Shown here piece after piece: positions 7,769 through 16,448 of a stretch of DNA of 64,000 bases. This DNA comes from Runella limosa DSM 17973 (GTDB lineage Bacteria > Bacteroidota > Bacteroidia > Cytophagales > Spirosomataceae). Made by a program: the position numbers and the translations under genes. The notes beneath the pieces are model-generated. The model made no database searches and was not told the DNA's origin. It worked only from the letters and a program-made list of their open reading frames with translations. The stretch's first letter is position 1. Every line of letters starts with the position of its first letter. The stretch lies in assembly GCF_000482465.1 (NCBI RefSeq), contig NZ_AXVJ01000044.1:62001-126000 (forward strand). Direction: 5' to 3'.

Positions 7769-10204
7769 TTAATAGGTAAAATTGTACGTAATGGATGGAA
7801 TGAGGGTTCCAAAAATGGATAGTTTGTAGGCATTTACTTTGTTGTAAAACTGCAAAACGTTGTCATTTTTGGTGCGGAAGAAAATAGAATACGCATTTTG
7901 TCGGGCGTATAAATTATACACCGAAAAAGCCCAACCACTTTGCCATTTGCGCTTGGTGGTAGGGAGTGCATCAACGTTCAAACCAATATCTAAACGATGA
8001 TAATCAGGAATTTTAGCCTGATTTCGCAAGGTGTAGTTTGGCACATATACATTATCCACAAAATACTTATCAATCGGATACGTAATGGGCCGCCCCGTGC
8101 TATACACCCAATTGAACGACCAACTTGTACGGCGGCTAATTCGATAATTAAGCACAACATTGACGGTGTGCGGTTTGTTAAAATTGGCAGGATAATACAT
8201 CCCATTTCGGTACTTATCTTCCGAATAAGGGCTATTGATTAAATACTCGGTTTGGGCAAAAGTATAACTTACCCAACCTGTCAAAAAACCCGTGTTCTTA
8301 CGCACCAACACTTCGGCTCCGTACGAACGGCCCGTTCCTTGCAAAATCGCCGTTTCGGGGGCTTCGAGCAGGGTCAAGTTGGTGCCGTTTCGGTAATCGG
8401 CCACGTTAGTCAAACGCTTATAATACAACTCCAACGATGTTTCGTAGGTGTCTTTTTGCCAGTTTTTAAATATTCCCAACGAAAGTTGGTCGCCGATTTG
8501 GGGCTTCAAAAAGGCATCGCTCAACTTCCAACGGTCGGTTGGCAATGCGGCCGTCGTATTTGAAATGAGCTGTAAATACTGATACATTCGGTTAAAACTG
8601 AATTTCAACGAAGTCGTAGGCGACAAATTGAGTCGAGCGACCAGCCTCGGTTCTAAGCCTCCGTAGGTTTTTATGACTTTACCCGAACCATAATCTACCC
8701 CGCCTGTCATAGTCGTAGGGTCGCGGGGTACGTTGGGTTCATACGCATTGACTCGGTACGGCCCCAACGCCGCAAACCACGAATACCGCAGGCCATACAT
8801 CACGCTTAGTTGTTTGCTGACTTCGATTTCGTGGTTCCAATAGGCCGCAGCTTCTAAGCCTTGTTCTTTTTGGAGCGTCAGTGGATTGATGTTTGACGAC
8901 GCCAAAGTAGGTTGCAAATCGCCTGGTTGAATGTCATAACGAATCCCGCTTAACCCAACGTCAATTTTATGTTTCCCTGCTACATAGCCCACATCCAACT
9001 TTAGGTTTTTGTAAGTCACTCCTGATTTTAATTCAAAGGCATTGGCAGAATCTGGATTGGTAATGGTAGGTGCGTAACGGCTATATACGGCGGTCAGGTT
9101 GGCAAATAGTTTTTCTGAAAAGGCATGATTCCAACGCGCCGTCAAGTTGCGCGTTTGCCAATCAAACACCGACGAAGTAGCATTTACTTCGGTTCGTGCC
9201 AAGGAATCTCCCGCAATTTTAAAGACGTCTTTCCCTTGGTAAAAGATGATATAGACTTGGTTTTTGGTCGAAGGCTTGATGGCTAATTTACTTGTAATGT
9301 CATAAAAATTGGCTTTTGTCCCCTTTAACGAAGCCGTTTTAGCAAATCGAAATAAATAATCTGAGAACGAAGCTCGGGTTGCTACGAGCAAAGCCATTTT
9401 GTTTTTAATCAGAGGCCCATCGACCATCAATCGGCTTGCGACAAGTCCTACCCCACCCTGAACTTTCCATTTTTCGGCATCGGGTTCTTTTACTCTCACC
9501 TCAATCACCGACGACGTTCTTCCTCCATACTGCGCGGGAATTCCTCCGCGATAAAACGTTACGTCTTTAAGAGCATCGGGGTTAAACACCGAAAACAACC
9601 CCATCAAATGCGACGAATTATAGACAGGTGCATCGTCGATAAGAATAAGGTTTTGGTCAATGCTACCTCCTCGGACATTGATGCCCGTAGCCCCTTCGCC
9701 CACACTCGATACCCCAGGAAGTAACTGTAAACTCCGCATTACGTCCACTTCGCCCAACACCGCAGGTATTTTCTTGATGCTTTTGATGGTCAGTTTTGCA
9801 ACCCCAATCTCGACTTTCGAAACATTTTGTTCAGCTTTCGTTTCGCTTACTTGTACTTCTTGTAATAAGAGCGCATTTTCTCGCAACAAAAACTCCAGTT
9901 CGTTGTCTTCGGGAACGATGATAGGGGTTTCTTCCGTAAAATAACCCAGCATCCGTGCAACCATCGCGTATTTGCCTCGTAGAAGTTCAAAGCGAAAAGT
10001 ACCATCGGCTTTGGTGGTAGTAACGAGCCGTTCGGGTCCGCGTGCCACAATGGTCACCCCCGCAAATGGTGTCTTTTCGGGGTAATGCAGTACCCGCCCA
10101 GTAACAATGTACCGAGCTCCTAACACGCTGGAGTTTTGGGCAAATACATAACTGCCCAAAGATAAAAGCACCAAAACAAGGTAAGAAGTAGCGCGGAAAG
10201 CCAT
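7769..10204 (-). CDS. TonB-dependent outer-membrane receptor with N-terminal CarboxypepD_reg-like domain
   Basis: I start at the ATG at 10204 (MAFRATSYLVLVLLSLGSYVFAQ), which gives a clean signal peptide; the frame runs further up only to a TTG. The 811-residue protein has a CarboxypepD_reg-like beta-sandwich (~30-110, 'VTGRVLHYPEKTPFAGVTI'), a plug domain (~120-230, 'GVSSVGEGATGINVRGGSID', 'LILIDDAPVYNSSHLMG') and a C-terminal 22-strand barrel. It is the ligand-gated channel of an uptake system with the downstream DUF4249 lipoprotein. It is not a SusC (too short, no SusD partner). The ligand is unknown. Confidence 0.93.
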   Translation of the reverse strand: MAFRATSYLVLVLLSLGSYVFAQNSSVLGARYIVTGRVLHYPEKTPFAGVTIVARGPERLVTTTKADGTFRFELLRGKYAMVARMLGYFTEETPIIVPEDNELEFLLRENALLLQEVQVSETKAEQNVSKVEIGVAKLTIKSIKKIPAVLGEVDVMRSLQLLPGVSSVGEGATGINVRGGSIDQNLILIDDAPVYNSSHLMGLFSVFNPDALKDVTFYRGGIPAQYGGRTSSVIEVRVKEPDAEKWKVQGGVGLVASRLMVDGPLIKNKMALLVATRASFSDYLFRFAKTASLKGTKANFYDITSKLAIKPSTKNQVYIIFYQGKDVFKIAGDSLARTEVNATSSVFDWQTRNLTARWNHAFSEKLFANLTAVYSRYAPTITNPDSANAFELKSGVTYKNLKLDVGYVAGKHKIDVGLSGIRYDIQPGDLQPTLASSNINPLTLQKEQGLEAAAYWNHEIEVSKQLSVMYGLRYSWFAALGPYRVNAYEPNVPRDPTTMTGGVDYGSGKVIKTYGGLEPRLVARLNLSPTTSLKFSFNRMYQYLQLISNTTAALPTDRWKLSDAFLKPQIGDQLSLGIFKNWQKDTYETSLELYYKRLTNVADYRNGTNLTLLEAPETAILQGTGRSYGAEVLVRKNTGFLTGWVSYTFAQTEYLINSPYSEDKYRNGMYYPANFNKPHTVNVVLNYRISRRTSWSFNWVYSTGRPITYPIDKYFVDNVYVPNYTLRNQAKIPDYHRLDIGLNVDALPTTKRKWQSGWAFSVYNLYARQNAYSIFFRTKNDNVLQFYNKVNAYKLSIFGTLIPSITYNFTY

Positions 10205-10258
10205 AACGGGTTGATGAAGTCGGGTTTGTAACAATAATCATCATTTTAGCCCAAAATT

Positions 10259-10266
10259 CAAAGTTA
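10259..10266 (-). promoter_or_regulatory. -7 element of the TonB receptor/DUF4249 operon
   Basis: The minus strand reads TAACTTTG (TAnnTTTG), 54 bases upstream of the ATG at 10204; a CTTG that could act as -33 box lies 16 bases further upstream. Confidence 0.5.
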
Positions 10267-10488
10267 TTTCACATCATTTCTACAAGAATTGAAGACTGTA
10301 CGTTATCGCTTTTATATGTATGATTCTACGTAAAAAAATCGCGGGACAAGGGAACATAACAATAGCAAGTCAAAACTGTATTTAGCAAAGAACTTTTCAA
10401 TAAGCAACAATTAATCAAGTTGTTACAGGGTATTTTTATGCTTTTTACTGTATATTTATTAACTGGCTTCCTCAATCATTACTTTGTT

Positions 10489-10650
10489 ATGAAAAATCTT
10501 TCAACCACCGTATCAGCCTCCCGAAAGTGTACTTACTGCGGCTCAAGTGCCATTGAGCGGGTTCCTCGTCCTTTTTTGTTAAAATTTTTACCAATTCGAC
10601 GGTATCATTGTGATGATTGTTCGCGCAGTTTTTACAAGTTCGTTTTATGA
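10489..10650 (+). CDS. Small zinc-ribbon protein
   Basis: A 53-residue basic protein with two CxxC knuckles, 'CTYCGS' and 'CDDCSRSF', 27 residues apart, the layout of a treble-clef or zinc-ribbon. The ATG at 10489 is chosen because it gives a compact soluble domain; an in-frame ATG at 10438 would add a 17-residue hydrophobic N terminus and cannot be excluded. It stands alone between the divergent TonB receptor and convergent ccmF genes and ends just before a strong terminator, which supports it being expressed. Function unknown. Confidence 0.6.
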   Translation: MKNLSTTVSASRKCTYCGSSAIERVPRPFLLKFLPIRRYHCDDCSRSFYKFVL

Positions 10651-10660
10651 GGTAGAAACA

Positions 10661-10693
10661 AAAAAGCAAGGACTGAACGTCCTTGCTTTTTTG
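10661..10693. terminator. Bidirectional rho-independent terminator
   Basis: AAAAAGCAAGGAC-TGAAC-GTCCTTGCTTTTTT: 13-bp stem with A-run and T-run on either side. It serves the zinc-ribbon gene on the plus strand and the ccm cluster (ccmF end at 10718) on the minus strand. Confidence 0.9.
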
Positions 10694-10717
10694 TTGTGCT
10701 AGTTTTAGAAAAACGGT

Positions 10718-13282
10718 TTAATCCAAAACCTTTTCCAATTCAACACCTTTATCACGAATCAAACGAAACTCCCTGAAACGACGCAAGGTTGACATGGTAA
10801 AACCAACAACCAATATCAGCGTTCCAATCCAAAGTACGTTGATGAGCGGCTTTTCTACAGCTTTCATCACAATATAATCGCGTTGCTTTGAATTGGCATC
10901 AAAACTGAATGTTCCCGTTTTAGGGTCAATCTCCATAAATTGAATCCGAAGCCCTAATTCTTCGCTCACTTCGGGTTTGCGCATCACCATGCGATCTTGA
11001 TTAATGGCAAAAGTAGGAGCAACATAGTACTCACGTTCTTTGTCCAAAATCTTGATTTGTGCTTTTACTGCAATATCATTCGGATTTAATGCAACTCCTT
11101 CTACGGCATTCGTACGGGTAACACTTTCGAGCACCGCCACGTAGTCGTTTACAAAAAAAGTATCTTGCAGTGCTACTCTAAAGTTTTCAGTAGGCGACCA
11201 TTCTTCTGCGTCACCTGGATTACTACCTATCATTGCATAAGAATACAAATCCTTGTTGAGCTCACGCTTAATATCCGGCGATGTTACCATACCCATTCGC
11301 TCATTGAATTGTACCCGTGGGAAGAGTGTTGTAATTCGACCCGTTGGTTCGCGGTACTCTACTTCGTAAAACACGTTTTCTGGATACACCGCTACGGTAT
11401 CACCTTTCTTGTGGTATTTTTTTTCACCAATGATAATATCCCGCAAACACACCGCGTGGAAATCTCCCTCGATGATGTCGAGCCAGCTGCTTGGCACGTA
11501 CTGTGGCACATCCCGAATTTCGGTGCGTGGCCCGCGGTAGGTCAGCAAGTAGTCACCCATACGCGTTGATTGCCCCAACCATAGCAATACGTTTTCTTTG
11601 TTTTCACGGTTATCGTCTTTGGTAAAAAAGTCTTCTTTTGAAATCAACAGTCCTGAGCCATTGAGCGACACTACTTTTTGATAACCCGACGACCACAAAA
11701 TACCAATCAACATCAAAGCGACGCCGATGTGGGTAACTGCCCCGCCAGAAAGTCGGTAGCTTCCTTTGAGCACGCCCAAAATAATGGTCGTGTTTGCCAC
11801 CAACGCAAACACCGAAGCCGTCAACAAAGCGATGTAAGGGAGTTTGTTGATGCCTCCAAAAGTAATGAGCAGCGCAGTGATGAATAAGGTTATCCAAACG
11901 GGTGTGAGCAAGTCTTGCATTTTACCTTTCTGAACTCGTTTCCACCAGAAATACTGGCCAATTCCCGTCAAGATGGCAATGACCGCAAAAAACCAGAGTT
12001 GGAATTTTGTATAATAAGTAATGGCATCGGTAGGTGGAGCCAATTTAGACACCCCGCCAAAGCTTTCCACAATATTGTTCCAAACAGGAATAGAGGTTGG
12101 AATAATGACCTGAAAACTTGCCAAACAAATGACGGTAGCGCCAATAAAGAGCCAAAACTCCCGAGAGTAGGTTGATACTTCGTCAGCATCAGTAGGGAGT
12201 AATTTCCAAGCGCGGGCCGAAATAATAACCGAAACCGCAATAAAGGCCAATAAATAGAGCAATAGCTGACCTGAAAGCCCTAAATCAGTAAATGAGTGTA
12301 CCGATGAATTTCCTAAAATCCCGCTTCGGGTAAGGAAGGTTGAATACAAAATCAGGATAAACTGGGCTATTACAAGAATAATCGACGATTTGAGAGCCGA
12401 GGCATTTTTCTTCGCGATAATCATTGTGTGCAAAGCCGCAATTCCTACCAGCCAAGGCACATACACAGCATTTTCGACGGGGTCCCAGCTCCAGTAACTG
12501 TTAAAGCTAAGGGTTTCGTAGGCCCAATAGCCTCCCATCAAAATACCGACACCCAAAATCACGCCCGTCAAAAGCATCCAAGGCAAGGCTGGACGGAGCC
12601 ATTCTATTACTTGTTTTCTCCAAAGCCCTGCCATCAAATACGCAAACGGAACTAACGTAAGGGCAAAACCCAAAAACAACGTCGGCGGGTGAATCACCAT
12701 CCAGTAGTTTTGAAGCAAAGGATTGAGACCATTTCCGTCTTTTGGGATAAAATTGGGGTTAGCGCCCCATACGGGTAAATCAGGCATGGCTTCCCGCATC
12801 GTCAAGAAAGGCGTACTGCCAATTTTGAAATCAATGCCTGGGATAATAACCCCCAAAATCATTGAGGTCAGAAATGCCTGTACCAAAGTATAAACGGTCA
12901 TCATGGGGGCTTCCCACAATTTATTAGTCCGAATCAGTACAACGCCTAAAATGGCTTGCCAAAACATCCAAAGCATAAAGCTACCTTCTTGGCCTTCCCA
13001 AAAACACGAAATCATGTAGTACCACGGTAGCGCTTTTGAGGAGTGGCTCCACGCATAATGGTACTCGAAATGGTGTCCGTAGATGATGGTGTATAACGTG
13101 GCGCATACGCCCAAAATGGCTGCAACATGTACGTAAAAAGCTCCCCTTGCGAAGCGCTTCCAAGAACTGAGTTCTAACGAATCGGTTCGTAACAACGTGG
13201 CACGCAAATAGGCGTAAGTAGCCACTAATGCCGTTACAAACGATAAAATGACGAGAAGGTGTCCTAAATTTCCGAGGGTCAT
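10718..13282 (-). CDS. ccmF: Cytochrome c maturation haem lyase subunit CcmF
   Basis: The 854-residue multi-spanning membrane protein is CcmF, which attaches haem to apocytochrome c on the periplasmic side. The tryptophan-rich haem-binding segment is clear ('YWAYETLSFNSYWSWDPVEN', ~residues 240-260), as are conserved 'HPPTLFLGF' and about 13-15 membrane segments. A large soluble periplasmic loop follows from ~600 to 810 before a final membrane helix. It is somewhat longer than the proteobacterial protein (~650), as is common in Bacteroidota. It is the last gene of the ccm cluster, 13 bases after ccmE, and ends before a strong terminator. Confidence 0.93.
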   Translation of the reverse strand: MTLGNLGHLLVILSFVTALVATYAYLRATLLRTDSLELSSWKRFARGAFYVHVAAILGVCATLYTIIYGHHFEYHYAWSHSSKALPWYYMISCFWEGQEGSFMLWMFWQAILGVVLIRTNKLWEAPMMTVYTLVQAFLTSMILGVIIPGIDFKIGSTPFLTMREAMPDLPVWGANPNFIPKDGNGLNPLLQNYWMVIHPPTLFLGFALTLVPFAYLMAGLWRKQVIEWLRPALPWMLLTGVILGVGILMGGYWAYETLSFNSYWSWDPVENAVYVPWLVGIAALHTMIIAKKNASALKSSIILVIAQFILILYSTFLTRSGILGNSSVHSFTDLGLSGQLLLYLLAFIAVSVIISARAWKLLPTDADEVSTYSREFWLFIGATVICLASFQVIIPTSIPVWNNIVESFGGVSKLAPPTDAITYYTKFQLWFFAVIAILTGIGQYFWWKRVQKGKMQDLLTPVWITLFITALLITFGGINKLPYIALLTASVFALVANTTIILGVLKGSYRLSGGAVTHIGVALMLIGILWSSGYQKVVSLNGSGLLISKEDFFTKDDNRENKENVLLWLGQSTRMGDYLLTYRGPRTEIRDVPQYVPSSWLDIIEGDFHAVCLRDIIIGEKKYHKKGDTVAVYPENVFYEVEYREPTGRITTLFPRVQFNERMGMVTSPDIKRELNKDLYSYAMIGSNPGDAEEWSPTENFRVALQDTFFVNDYVAVLESVTRTNAVEGVALNPNDIAVKAQIKILDKEREYYVAPTFAINQDRMVMRKPEVSEELGLRIQFMEIDPKTGTFSFDANSKQRDYIVMKAVEKPLINVLWIGTLILVVGFTMSTLRRFREFRLIRDKGVELEKVLD

Positions 13283-13295
13283 GGTTGGGTATAAT

Positions 13296-13730
13296 CTACA
13301 GTTTAGCAGCCGTCGCTTCTTTAAAATCAGGCTTTTCGTTGGTATATTTTGAAGGGCACTTCATCAAGATTTTATTACAAGCGAAGTGGTCGCCTTCCAT
13401 GCGCCCAATGACCACTACTTGTTCCGACTTATCAAAATCTTGCGGTTTAGGGCTGCCATATACTACTTTTTTAACAACTCTATTGGTATCGGCCAGCATA
13501 AACTCAAAGTGGTTGGGATCCATGACGGGGTCGTATTTCATTCCAACTATCTGTCCGTTTGCGTCTTTGGTGAGTTTACCCACCACGTGAATTTCCGATT
13601 TTTCGCCTTCTTTGGCCAATTCTTCGGCTTCCGTAAAGTTGGAATACGTACTGGCGTTTCCGTAGGTCGAAACAATGATTCCAATCGCAATCGCGATCAC
13701 TATAAGTCCAAAAATGTGTATCTTTTTCAT
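13296..13730 (-). CDS. ccmE: Haem chaperone CcmE, Cys-type (CxxxY) variant
   Basis: This 144-residue protein has an N-terminal membrane anchor (residues 5-22) and an OB-fold domain with 'VVGKLTKD', 'FMLAD' and 'VVVIGRMEGDHFACNKILMKC'-type features. CcmE normally binds haem covalently through His in an HxxxY motif; here the motif is C125-P-S-K-Y129, so Cys replaces His. Such CxxxY CcmE proteins are known from Desulfovibrio and archaea in cytochrome c systems that lack CcmH/CcmG. It hands haem from CcmC to CcmF, both coded in this cluster. Confidence 0.92.
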   Translation of the reverse strand: MKKIHIFGLIVIAIAIGIIVSTYGNASTYSNFTEAEELAKEGEKSEIHVVGKLTKDANGQIVGMKYDPVMDPNHFEFMLADTNRVVKKVVYGSPKPQDFDKSEQVVVIGRMEGDHFACNKILMKCPSKYTNEKPDFKEATAAKL

Positions 13731-13944
13731 TTGTTTACTGATTTTTGATGCTTACCAAACTCGTGTTACTCCGTATTCTTCAAATAATTTTTCCTTTGTT
13801 ATAATGGTTAATATTTTACCCGCTGATTGGCGCTGATTTAGAGCCGCAGATGTACGCAGATGAATGGCTTCATTAAGTCTTTTTTCAGTGAAAATCTGCG
13901 CTTGTATTATTCAGCGGATTTCTGCGGGGAAATAATGAAATTAG
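13731..13944. repeat. Gap with imperfect inverted repeat of the CCGCTGATT...CAGCGGATTT type
   Basis: Between ccmE and the CcmD-like gene, a left half with CCGCTGATTGGCGCTGATTT and 'CCGCAGATGTACGCAGAT' (~13820-13862) faces a right half with 'ATCTGCGC' and 'CAGCGGATTTCTGCGG' (~13899-13928). The arms are imperfectly complementary. No reading frame of note is seen; it looks like a decayed palindromic repeat. Confidence 0.55.
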
Positions 13945-14010
13945 CTACTTAACAATGTACTTATGCTGTGGTAATTTTTCGATTTTGGCTATCAAATCTA
14001 AAAGGCTCAT
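13945..14010 (-). CDS. Possible 21-residue peptide overlapping the ccmD-like stop
   Basis: ATG at 14010 overlaps the preceding stop codon as ATGA and opens a 21-codon frame, MSLLDLIAKIEKLPQHKYIV-K. Start-stop overlap is typical for coupled genes, and the predicted helix-rich peptide is not low-complexity. There is no homology argument, and it may be the remnant of a longer gene cut by the repeat that follows. Confidence 0.25.
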   Translation of the reverse strand: MSLLDLIAKIEKLPQHKYIVK

Positions 14011-14243
14011 TTTTTTGCTTGTTTTTCTAGCTTTGAAACTTTCCTATCTATATTCACCAAAAAGGCAATAATCCCCACAAAAATGACCGATATAACCGCA
14101 AATACCACCCAAATTTTACCATCGGCACGCATTTGGTCAGCCATTGAAATTTCCTGTTGAACGGCTTGTTGAGCAAATAGGTTTAAAGAAACCAACACAA
14201 AAAGAAGGGTAGTGATAAAGGTATTTTTGCTATTTTTTTTCAT
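14007..14243 (-). CDS. CcmD-like small membrane protein
   Basis: The 78-residue protein has a cleavable signal peptide (to 'LNLFAQQ', ~residue 25), one membrane helix ('IWVVFAVISVIFVGIIAFLV') and a short basic, coiled tail 'DRKVSKLEKQAKK'. This layout, together with its place between ccmC and ccmE, fits the CcmD-like proteins annotated in Bacteroidota. CcmD releases holo-CcmE from the CcmABC complex in proteobacteria; the same role here is inference. Confidence 0.75.
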   Translation of the reverse strand: MKKNSKNTFITTLLFVLVSLNLFAQQAVQQEISMADQMRADGKIWVVFAVISVIFVGIIAFLVNIDRKVSKLEKQAKK

Positions 14244-14262
14244 TTCAATTCGTTATTTTAAT

Positions 14263-14940
14263 TTATTCAGTTCCTTTCCAAAGTACATACCCCAATTTGA
14301 AACCAATCGACGGGTGAGGTAGCATTTCAACGTTGACTGGACGGGCTCGATTAAAAGGTGAATCACTCGATGGCCTCCCTTCCATTCTTTTTTCGTCCCA
14401 CAACTCAAAGTTTGAACGATGAATCCGAACTCCTAAGCCAATAAACATTTCTAATCGCCAATATTTATTCAAATTGTACAACACACCTATTTTTGAGGCC
14501 GTTCCAAATACAAGTCGGTCATATTCGGCCCTACCAAAGGTATAGTACAGAGAATCTTGGTTCGAATACCCATTCCTTAGCCTGTAGTTGTCCCTCATCA
14601 CAAACACTTCTTGGGCAAAATACCATTCTGGGTTGGGGCCAGGCGTCATATACCACCGAAACTCCTCCTTCATTTTGAAATTCGCATGATTATACTGCTG
14701 ACCCGAACAAGAAAGACAATTAATCCCGTAACGCAATGCCCCTAGGTTTGACCCAAATTCTGTGTTTATTCCAAAACTTTTTTTGGGACGGTATTCAAAA
14801 CCAGCTTGCCACGCTGGACTTGTCAACGACATCAACGTACTTGGCGTAAACTTAAAAGTTACTTTATCATACTCTCGGCTGGATGTTTGCCCCATCACCA
14901 ACAAAGGCCCAACCACAAAAACTATCCACAATCCTTTCAT
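14263..14940 (-). CDS. Exported beta-barrel-like protein inside the ccm cluster
   Basis: I do not recognise this 225-residue protein. It has an N-terminal signal peptide (MKGLWIVFVVGPLLVMGQ) and alternating, aromatic-rich strands with charged turns ('FKMKEEFRWYMTPGPNPEWY', 'WRLEMFIGLGVRIH', 'PSIGFKLGYVLWKG'), as in small outer-membrane barrels. 'CLSCSGQ' is a possible disulfide loop. It is coded 9 bases after ccmC and 19 before the CcmD-like gene, so it is probably cotranscribed, but a part in cytochrome c maturation is not shown. Confidence 0.7.
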   Translation of the reverse strand: MKGLWIVFVVGPLLVMGQTSSREYDKVTFKFTPSTLMSLTSPAWQAGFEYRPKKSFGINTEFGSNLGALRYGINCLSCSGQQYNHANFKMKEEFRWYMTPGPNPEWYFAQEVFVMRDNYRLRNGYSNQDSLYYTFGRAEYDRLVFGTASKIGVLYNLNKYWRLEMFIGLGVRIHRSNFELWDEKRMEGRPSSDSPFNRARPVNVEMLPHPSIGFKLGYVLWKGTE

Positions 14941-14949
14941 TCATCTACT

Positions 14950-15657
14950 TTAGTCAGCCTGCTCCTCTAACATTCTTACGCGCACTCGTACCGTGGCCAT
15001 CCATGTTCCAAGTAATCCCCAGCCAATCACTGCGGGGTAAAAAATCCGTCGCATTTGGTTGTCCATGTCTAATTCACTGAACGCGGGATTCCCACCGTTG
15101 CCTGGGTGCAATGAATCCGTCAAACGAGGGAGAATAAAAATAAGGGGAATAAACACGGCGTACGCCAAAATATTATACACAGCCGAAATACGCGCCCGAC
15201 GCTGTTCATCGTCAAAAGACCCGCGCAAAATCAAATAAGCAAAATACATCAACATACTGATTGCCACGCTATTGAGCTTAGGGTCGCTCGGCCAAGGATC
15301 ACCCCAAGTAACGGAAGCCCACAGCGAGCCCGTAGCGCAACCCAAAATTCCCAACAAAATAGCTACGTTGGTAAATTCTACCGACTTGAGGTCGTATTGT
15401 AAATCATTGGTACGTAAATACTTAATGGCATATACCAACGAGGTAGTGAGCATGGCAATCATGGCAAACCACATCGGTACATGGAAATACACGTTACGGA
15501 TACTTTCGTTCAAAATGGCACGGCGAGGAACTGTCCCCATCAATCCAAAGTAAAGTGTATAAGTCAGCAATAGCACTGCTACTATTTTCCACCAGCCCCC
15601 TAGCCCCCAACGGGGGATATTTTTGTTTTGAGCTGTGTCATTTTGATTATCTTTCAT
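14950..15657 (-). CDS. ccmC: Haem exporter/handling protein CcmC
   Basis: This 235-residue protein with six membrane helices fits CcmC, which loads haem onto CcmE. The haem-binding tryptophan-rich loop reads 'WASVTWGDPWPSDPKLNSV' (~residues 110-128), a variant of WGxxWxWD, and 'YFHVPMWFAM' carries the first conserved axial His; 'SLHPGNGG' follows in the second loop. The first ~23 residues, including 'IPRWGLGGWW', are coded by the arm of a repeat element (15594-15725), which also supplies the start codon; the first membrane helix begins directly after it. Confidence 0.92.
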   Translation of the reverse strand: MKDNQNDTAQNKNIPRWGLGGWWKIVAVLLLTYTLYFGLMGTVPRRAILNESIRNVYFHVPMWFAMIAMLTTSLVYAIKYLRTNDLQYDLKSVEFTNVAILLGILGCATGSLWASVTWGDPWPSDPKLNSVAISMLMYFAYLILRGSFDDEQRRARISAVYNILAYAVFIPLIFILPRLTDSLHPGNGGNPAFSELDMDNQMRRIFYPAVIGWGLLGTWMATVRVRVRMLEEQAD

Positions 15658-15725
15658 AATAATTAAACAAAATAGGTATTAAAACTCCCCCATTGGGGCG
15701 GTCCGCCGCTGCGGGCGGGGGGCTA
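15594..15725. mobile_element. 132-bp MITE-like element with terminal inverted repeats, copy 2
   Basis: The left end (AGCCCCCTAGCCCCCAACGG) and the right end (CTCCCCCATTGGGG ... GGGGGGCTA) repeat the ends of copy 1 (1774-1901). The right arm here carries an extra GC-rich insert (CGGTCCGCCGCTGCGGGC). It supplies the ccmB stop codon at one end and the start and first codons of ccmC at the other, so it fills the ccmB-ccmC gap completely. Confidence 0.65.
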
Positions 15726-16385
15726 ACTACGCCACAAATAAGGAAACAAAATTAAGGACAAACTAACCACGATGGCATCCAAGGCCAACAAAATCATGAC
15801 TTCTTCCGAACTAGACCCACGGTCTAAGCCATCGAGGGCATTTTTTGCTAACTTCATCACCATCAACAACATAGGAATAATCACTGGAAAACTCAGAATT
15901 GCCATCAAGGCCCCGTTGTTTTCTGCTTTGGAGGCAATCCCCGCGACCATTGTCAACGACGACGCAAACCCTATGCTTGACAAAAAAATCGTTACTAAAT
16001 ACATCCACAAATCACCGACAGGGTTGCCCATCACAAAAGCATAAAACCCAAAACCCGTCAGCGACAATACCAGCATCAATCCCGAATTATAAATGATTTT
16101 GGAAAGAATAATGCCTTGAGGGCTTGCTATAGTATAATAGTACAAAAGGCGTCCAGCGCGTTCTTGGGTAAAACTTTTAGAAATGGCATTAACCGCCGTA
16201 AACAAGATAATAATCCAAAATAGCGTGTTCCACGTAATGGGTGTCAGCTGGTTAGCTTTGAGTTTAAAGCTCAAATAACAGACAAACACCGTACTTACAA
16301 TGTACAACAGCATCCCATTGAGGGCGTAGCGTTGGCGCCATTCGAGGGTTATTTCTTTTCCGATGAGGGTACGAAGTTCTTGCAT
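15723..16385 (-). CDS. ccmB: Haem exporter protein CcmB
   Basis: The 220-residue protein has six predicted membrane helices and the CcmB N terminus 'LIGKEITLEWRQRYALNGMLLY'. I start at the ATG at 16385 (MQELRTLIGKE); the frame upstream opens only with TTG. CcmB is the permease that works with the ATPase CcmA to release haem-loaded CcmE. No ccmA lies in the window. Its stop codon falls in the repeat element before ccmC. Confidence 0.9.
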   Translation of the reverse strand: MQELRTLIGKEITLEWRQRYALNGMLLYIVSTVFVCYLSFKLKANQLTPITWNTLFWIIILFTAVNAISKSFTQERAGRLLYYYTIASPQGIILSKIIYNSGLMLVLSLTGFGFYAFVMGNPVGDLWMYLVTIFLSSIGFASSLTMVAGIASKAENNGALMAILSFPVIIPMLLMVMKLAKNALDGLDRGSSSEEVMILLALDAIVVSLSLILFPYLWRS

Positions 16386-16448
16386 CGGGGGCAAAATTAC
16401 GACACAAACCAACGCGTTGTACTGAGGAAGGTCATTAGTTTTTAATTT

